64,000 nucleotides of DNA, from NCBI RefSeq assembly GCF_905475395.1, contig NC_058337.1:87724368-87788367 (forward strand), in the 5' to 3' direction. The position numbers were made by a program, and so were the translations under genes. The notes beneath the pieces were generated by a model, which did not search any database, had not been told where the DNA came from, and was given only the letters and a program-made list of their open reading frames with translations. How positions within the stretch are numbered: the stretch's first letter is position 1; each line of letters starts with the position of its first letter. Shown here one piece after another: positions 59,201 to 64,000 of the stretch. Source of the DNA: Chrysoperla carnea. Lineage: Eukaryota; Arthropoda; Insecta; Neuroptera; Chrysopidae.

Positions 59201-60374
59201 CACAGGTCTGCGACTAAAAAACTGCATAGGATTTTTTTACATTTTCTTATAGATTTTGACCTCCCAAAAACAGGAAAACTATTCAAAACATTCTATCACA
59301 TAGGTTTTCATAGATATTAGCAACAACATAAACTAGTCTTAGAGTAGTATTATATAGTATTTTATAGTAATATTATATAAAACTAATCTTAAAGTAGTAT
59401 TATTGCACAGTAAAAATAAATTAGCTTCGCTTCCAATGGGTTATTCTGTGCATATGGAAGAAAACTAACTATGTATAACAATTTGGCCATTACCCTGGAA
59501 AGAACCAAATATAAGGACCATCAATGGATGGTTTGTGGGGACTTCAAAATACTCGTCATACTTTTGGGTCAGCAGGCAGGCTATACTAAATACCCATTCT
59601 TCTTATGCTTATGTGGTAGTAGAACCAGAAAACAGCACTGGACTAAAAGTGATTGGCCACCCCGAGAAACTTTAAAACCTGGGGAGAAAAATGTTATCAA
59701 TACTACTTTGGTGCCGCCAGAAAAAGTTTTGTTGCCACCTCTTCATATCAAATTGGGGTTGATGAAACAATTTGTAAAATCACTGCAAAAGGATGGAGAC
59801 TGTTTTAAATATCTATGTACAAAACTCCCGAAGCTGTCAGAAGCAAAGTTGAAAAAGGGAGTTTTCACTGGCCCCGACATAAGAAGGCTTTTAACTGACA
59901 CCCTCTTTGTGGAAAGTATGATTGAGAAGTAAAAAGAAGCTTGGGTATCGTTCAAGGATGTAGTGCGAAAGTTTTTGGGAAATACTAAGGATCCTGATTA
60001 CAACACCATTGTTCAACTAGCAGCATACGAAGCTCAAGGCTGCAAGATAAGCCTGAAGGTCCATTTTTTACACTCCCACAAAGAATATTTTGCTGAAAAC
60101 CAGGGAGCTTACAGTGAAAAACAGGAGGAGCGGTTTCACCAGGATGTCTGCGATATCGAGGGACGGTACCAAGGAAGATGGGATGTCACTATGCTTGCAA
60201 GCTACTATATAATTTTTAATAAATGAGTTCTTTTACCAATTTTTTGTGTTTGAATTTGCAAAAAAACCTTACGTGATAGAAAAAAATGGCCATCACTTCT
60301 GAAATTAGCGCATTCTAAAACATATAATTTAGTAAAAATATCTCATGCAGCTGACAAAAAATTGCAGACCTGTG
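59201..60374 (+). mobile_element. DNA transposon with CACAG termini and TAA target duplication
   Basis: This 1,174 bp element begins CACAGGTCTGC at 59,201 and ends with the exact reverse complement at 60,374. It is flanked on both sides by TAA (59,198-59,200 and 60,375-60,377). Just inside the TIRs, both ends also share 'ctgcat'. A 3 bp duplication with CAC-type ends resembles CACTA/EnSpm-like elements. No recognisable transposase is present; the only coding content is the broken ORF at 59,425-60,229. It lies between the divergent HRI-like and dynein genes. Confidence 0.72.
59425..60229 (+). pseudogene. Broken ORF of a multicopy uncharacterised insect protein family
   Basis: The ORF from 59,471 runs to a TAA at 59,930-59,932 and then continues in the same frame to 60,226, so one nonsense codon splits it. 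Upstream homology (an LPMGYSV-like stretch near 59,430) lies in another frame, which suggests a frameshift near 59,465. Segments include a short aromatic/Cys motif FFLCLCGSRTR, LPPLHIKLGLMKQF, KLSEAKLKKG, VRKFLGNT and, near the end, ERFHQDVCDIEGRYQGRWDVTM. These resemble a protein family present in many copies in insect and other invertebrate genomes whose function I do not know. Base composition is less AT-rich than its surroundings. It sits between CACAG TIRs, so it is probably transposon cargo or part of a transposon gene. Confidence 0.68.
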
Positions 60375-60431
60375 TAATTCGCGATCGCAAGATACGGTGG
60401 CGCCGAGCAGCGAGGACTAGTGAAACTATTA

Positions 60432-60937
60432 TAGAGGATTTTGACAGCTACACAAGTGTCAAGTGCTGAATGTTTTTGTTGTTGAGATGGAAATTATCAA
60501 AAATGAAAAACGTTGTGGTGTTCCCCAGTGTGGGAAAACAAGATCTACAGGCGTCAGTTGTCGCACAATGTCGCAAAAACATGCTTGCACTTGCTTCCCG
60601 CGCCCGCTTTGCAAGAACAATAGCATTCGATTTTTTTGTTGTCATTGGCTACAAACACTTTGATTTGGATCTCATGAGGTTTCTCGGTGATGTTCGACGT
60701 TTGCAAACATGAAGATTTTATTAATAAACAATTATTTTGCTTCGATTAGATACCACAGAAAAACAAGTTTTTGGAACGAGAAAGCGCCTCTCTTTCCATC
60801 AACGGCCTTACTGATCCACCAAGTAGATAAAATATATCACCAATATGAATATCCAGGGCTTTCTCCATGTTAAAAAAACAAATAAACAAAAAAAAAATGC
60901 AAAAATTTCTTTTGACAACTTGAACGAAAATCCTCTA
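60432..60937. mobile_element. TA-flanked MITE-like element with TAGAGGATTTT inverted ends
   Basis: The left end TAGAGGATTTT (60,432) and right end AAAATCCTCTA (60,937) are exact inverted repeats with TA directly outside each. This is the signature of Tc1/mariner-type insertion. The 506 bp body is richer in GC than its flanks around 60,470-60,720 and has overlapping ORFs of 65-80 codons on both strands that I do not recognise. I read it as a non-autonomous element. Confidence 0.5.
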
Positions 60938-61358
60938 TATCGGCCATATTGCATTCACACCAGAGCCATCTCTAGGTAATTTCGTTCGCCAATAAGAAAA
61001 ATATAAATTAGTAGGTAATTTTTATTATAGTGTAATTTTGACTTTAATACTAGACAACGCATCGTAATAAATGATGTTATGTTGTTCATTCAAGACATTC
61101 AAGTAGTGAAAGGATAAAAAAGACGGACTGTAATACACTTTGAACGTATGAGATAATTTGAAAAAATGGTAAGAAGCGTATGCTCCTACCTTTATAACTA
61201 AATTAGTCAACACCGTCAACATTGTAAACTGTAAAATTGAGTTCCTGTTAAGGAAATAAATGTGACGTTTGTGTAATAAATGTATTTTTTTGTGTTAAGA
61301 ATTAACTAATTTCGTTATTAATAATTATTGATTAATTTATTACGAAATTGTTTAGAAA

Positions 61359-63839
61359 ATGGCACCGTCTACAGAAGTTCTAGATATTAAGAAGAAAGAT
61401 TCAATTGATCCTAAGGATAATTTATGGTATGAATGACTCATATTCAGGTTGAATTGTCAAAATTGACATATTTGTTGTTTCATTTAGGTCATCAATCTTA
61501 AGCGATGTACAAGCCCGAGGAAATACAAAATTACCATCTTGTAAATCTGTTCTCTTTCTCGGTGACAATGAATCGGGGAAAACAACACTTGTTGCGAAGT
61601 TACAAGGTGTAGAAGATCCAAAGAAAGGGTCTGGCTTAGAATATGCTTATATTGATGTTCGTGATGAATACCGTGATGGTAAATTATGCTTTTAATGATC
61701 TAATTTGGGCTTTTTATAAAATTGGGAAATTGATTTTAGATCAAACACGTTTAAGTGTATGGGTGTTAGACGGTGATCCAGGTCATGCTAATCTTTTAAA
61801 ATTTGCATTGAATGAAGAAACTTATACGCATACTTTGGTAATTTTAACTGTTGCAATGACCACACCATGGGGCATTTTAGATCAACTTCAAAATTGGGCA
61901 TCTATACTTGCTGATCATATTGATACCTTGAAAATAGGATCTGATGTTAGACAACAATGCAGGTTTGTGTGTGAATATGAATAACTTAAAGCTGAGACTT
62001 GAGTAGAGATGCCAAAGCTGTGATAGCAGCGTAGATGGTAACTCTTTTACTCAATAATACAGAAATGTCTTATGAACCGTATCAAATTATAATCAAGCAA
62101 CATTCATTTTCGTATCACATATAGAAATCAGCTATGATTGTTTGTTCTCAAGCCTCAGCCTAGATTGGTTATTTTAAATTGAAAATCACCAAAACTTTAT
62201 TTTTATTTTGACGAATATTTCACAGGCAAAATTTAATTCGAAGCTGGCAAGAATATATTGAACCAGGTGATGAATTAGAATCTCCATTGAGGCGTACGTC
62301 ACGTAATTTAGGAGACACCACGGATGGTGATGGTATTGATCCGTTAGATGATGGCAGCTCACCTTTACCAGAAGGTGTTCTTACACATAATTTAGGTTTG
62401 GATATCGTAGTTGTCGTTACAAAGGTAAGTACATTTATTCTTAAAATTTTATTTCAAGCTGTTATAGCTACAAAAAGACAAAAAAATAGAAGTAATGTTT
62501 TTTCTAAAAAAGTATTATTTGCAGGGCTTTTTAAAGACTATTCGCCATAAAGGTATTAAATTTGCAAACCATACGCAAAACTTCTCTTTTAATAACTGAA
62601 ATCTGTCTTACTCGAACCTTTTACCTGTTATAGTTTCGAAAAGGATTCTGAAAATATTGGACGTGTTAAATTATTATGGCAATTTTCGATTGGTTTCAAT
62701 AATTTTAATTCCGCCAACACTATTTTCGAAATGAATTATTAAAAAAGCTATTCTAAACTGACGTTACGATCTGACAGGACAAGTGAATACATTGAATTGT
62801 CAACTTTGTTATTCAAGTCTGCTGCATTAGATGTCATTACTAACACTGCAAAAGAATAGTCCGACAAGATTTAGGGTTTAGCCATATTTTTTTTTTTTTT
62901 TTGTTCAAACTAATTTTAAAAAGTTTGATAAAACATGTACATAATCTTAATTAAAGAGAATTGAAAAAATACACTCGAACCCTGACTTCTTAGATTCATG
63001 TCAAGCGCCCTACCAATTAGACTATTCGAGTTCTAGATACGAATGCAATTTTTTCAACTCAATAAATTTTTTTAAGATTACTAGACAAGATATTTGTCAA
63101 TATTTAGTTTACGCCTGTATGTAGCATATTACATCAAAAATAATCGAATAGACCATGATGTAAATATCGTATGCATAATTATAAGTAAACAACAACAATA
63201 AGTAATGTACATAATCAATAAAAACTGCGATGGACTCTCAAATCGATCGTACTTGCTGACTTAATTTAACTCCGCTAACACTTCTCATGAAAACTAAACT
63301 CGAAGATACTGAGGACTATGACAATCGCAGACGATGAAGTAGGAGATAGAAAAAAATTTTACTATTTCCACGTGGTCTTTGAGATCGTATGTCAACACAT
63401 AAAAGCAATTATTGACAGTATACATTGTCTGCGTAAAGACCGCATTTTTCAAAAGATTCCAAACTTTGAAAGTATTTCTGTTTCAAAAATTTTTATAACT
63501 TTCTTATGATCTATCTTCAATGATCTCGCTTCATTTTTATCATTTGCAACATTTTAAATGACAAAAGTTTTTATTTTTGAATCAATTAAAATTTGTATTG
63601 AATTTTCAGACTGATTATATGTCAACATTAGAAAAAGAACACGATTATCGCGACGAACATTTAGATTTTATGCAACAATGGATTCGAAAATTTTGTTTGC
63701 AATACGGTGCTGCTTTATTTTATACGAGTGCTAAAGAAGATAAAAATTGTGATTTATTATACAAATATTTAACACATCGTATTTATGGTCTACCATTCCG
63801 TACTCCAGCTTTAGTTGTGGAAAAAGATGCAGTATTTAT
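61359..63839 (+). CDS. DYNC1LI: Cytoplasmic dynein 1 light intermediate chain (5' part, continues past the window)
   Basis: This dynein subunit binds the heavy chain through a Ras-like GTPase-fold domain and cargo adaptors through its C-terminus. Visible exons are 61359-61426, 61488-61678, 61740-61962, 62226-62424 and 63610-63839, all with GT/AG borders and consistent phase (two 61 bp introns, then 263 and 1,185 bp). They encode about 303 residues of a protein usually near 450-520 aa. Seen: NLWSSILSDV (21-30), a P-loop GDNESGKT (48-55), VWVLDGD (the Walker B position), [55 protein letters not shown] and VVEKDAVF, which match animal DYNC1LI proteins closely. The last exon ends at a GTAAGT donor in mid-codon, and the adaptor-binding C-terminal half lies outside. 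The start at 61,359 has aaaATGG context and no in-frame alternative nearby. Confidence 0.93.
62974..63042 (-). other. tRNA-like sequence in dynein intron 4 (decayed tRNA or SINE head)
   Basis: On the minus strand, an A-box-like TAGTCTAATTGG is followed about 35 nt later by a B-box-like GGTTCGAGT. The acceptor and T stems do not pair well and position 33 of the anticodon loop is not T. It is probably a tRNA pseudogene or tRNA-derived SINE remnant rather than a working tRNA. Confidence 0.35.
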
Positions 63840-64000
63840 GTAAGTAATTCGCTTATGTATTATTTTCGATAGTACCTACATTATAAATTTTAAAAATATA
63901 ATGAGTCAAGAACCACGAACGAAAATCTTAGACTAATGAATGCTCAGTACCATTTGTAATATAACTCTTCTTTTGGGGGAAATAATACCCACCAACTGAC

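Noticed and set aside
1..64000. CRISPR array, operon or prokaryotic defence system
   Set aside because: No regularly spaced direct repeats with unique spacers and no clustered co-directional ORFs; the spliced genes show this is an animal genome.

Overview
This is a strongly AT-rich piece of an animal nuclear genome, almost certainly an insect. The signs are spliced genes with GT-AG introns, (TAACC)n tracts that match the insect telomere repeat TTAGG, tRNA-derived SINEs, Helitron-like elements, and many TIR transposons and MITEs. I cannot name the species. The presence of an HRI-type eIF2-alpha kinase argues against Drosophila melanogaster, which lacks it.

Layout. From 1 to about 48,200 I find no convincing host gene. 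This 48 kb holds interspersed repeats separated by AT-rich DNA without features. They are: (A) a dispersed repeat with an internal 'accgatttt' block, seven copies; (B) a 300-660 bp dispersed non-coding repeat, nine copies on both strands; two TA-flanked MITEs of one family plus further TIR elements; large foldback elements; three tRNA-SINE copies; three related Helitron-like elements and one other Helitron-like end; three decayed LINE ORF2 C-terminal fragments; a 565 bp hAT deletion derivative with a perfect 8 bp target duplication; and a 315 bp tandem repeat.

From 48,232 to the end the window is genic. (1) 48,232-49,710 (+) is an intronless, 492-aa DOT1-type histone H3K79 methyltransferase. 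(2) 51,825-58,186 (-) is a four-exon HRI (EIF2AK1)-type eIF2-alpha kinase of 560 aa, convergent with DOT1. (3) 61,359 to beyond the window (+) is the 5' part of a cytoplasmic dynein light intermediate chain gene, five exons in view, divergent from HRI. The HRI-dynein gap holds two TIR elements. One of them (59,201-60,374) has CACAG termini and a TAA target duplication and carries a broken ORF of a multicopy, uncharacterised insect protein family. Intron 3 of HRI holds a roughly 1 kb inverted repeat.

The three host genes act in unrelated processes (chromatin, translational control, microtubule transport) and form no functional cluster. The most unusual points are the CACAG-ended transposon with an orphan ORF, the short intronless DOT1, the HHD (instead of HRD) catalytic loop in the HRI-like kinase, the intronic foldback, and SINE tails made of the telomeric pentamer. 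All element boundaries were read by eye, without alignment or database search.
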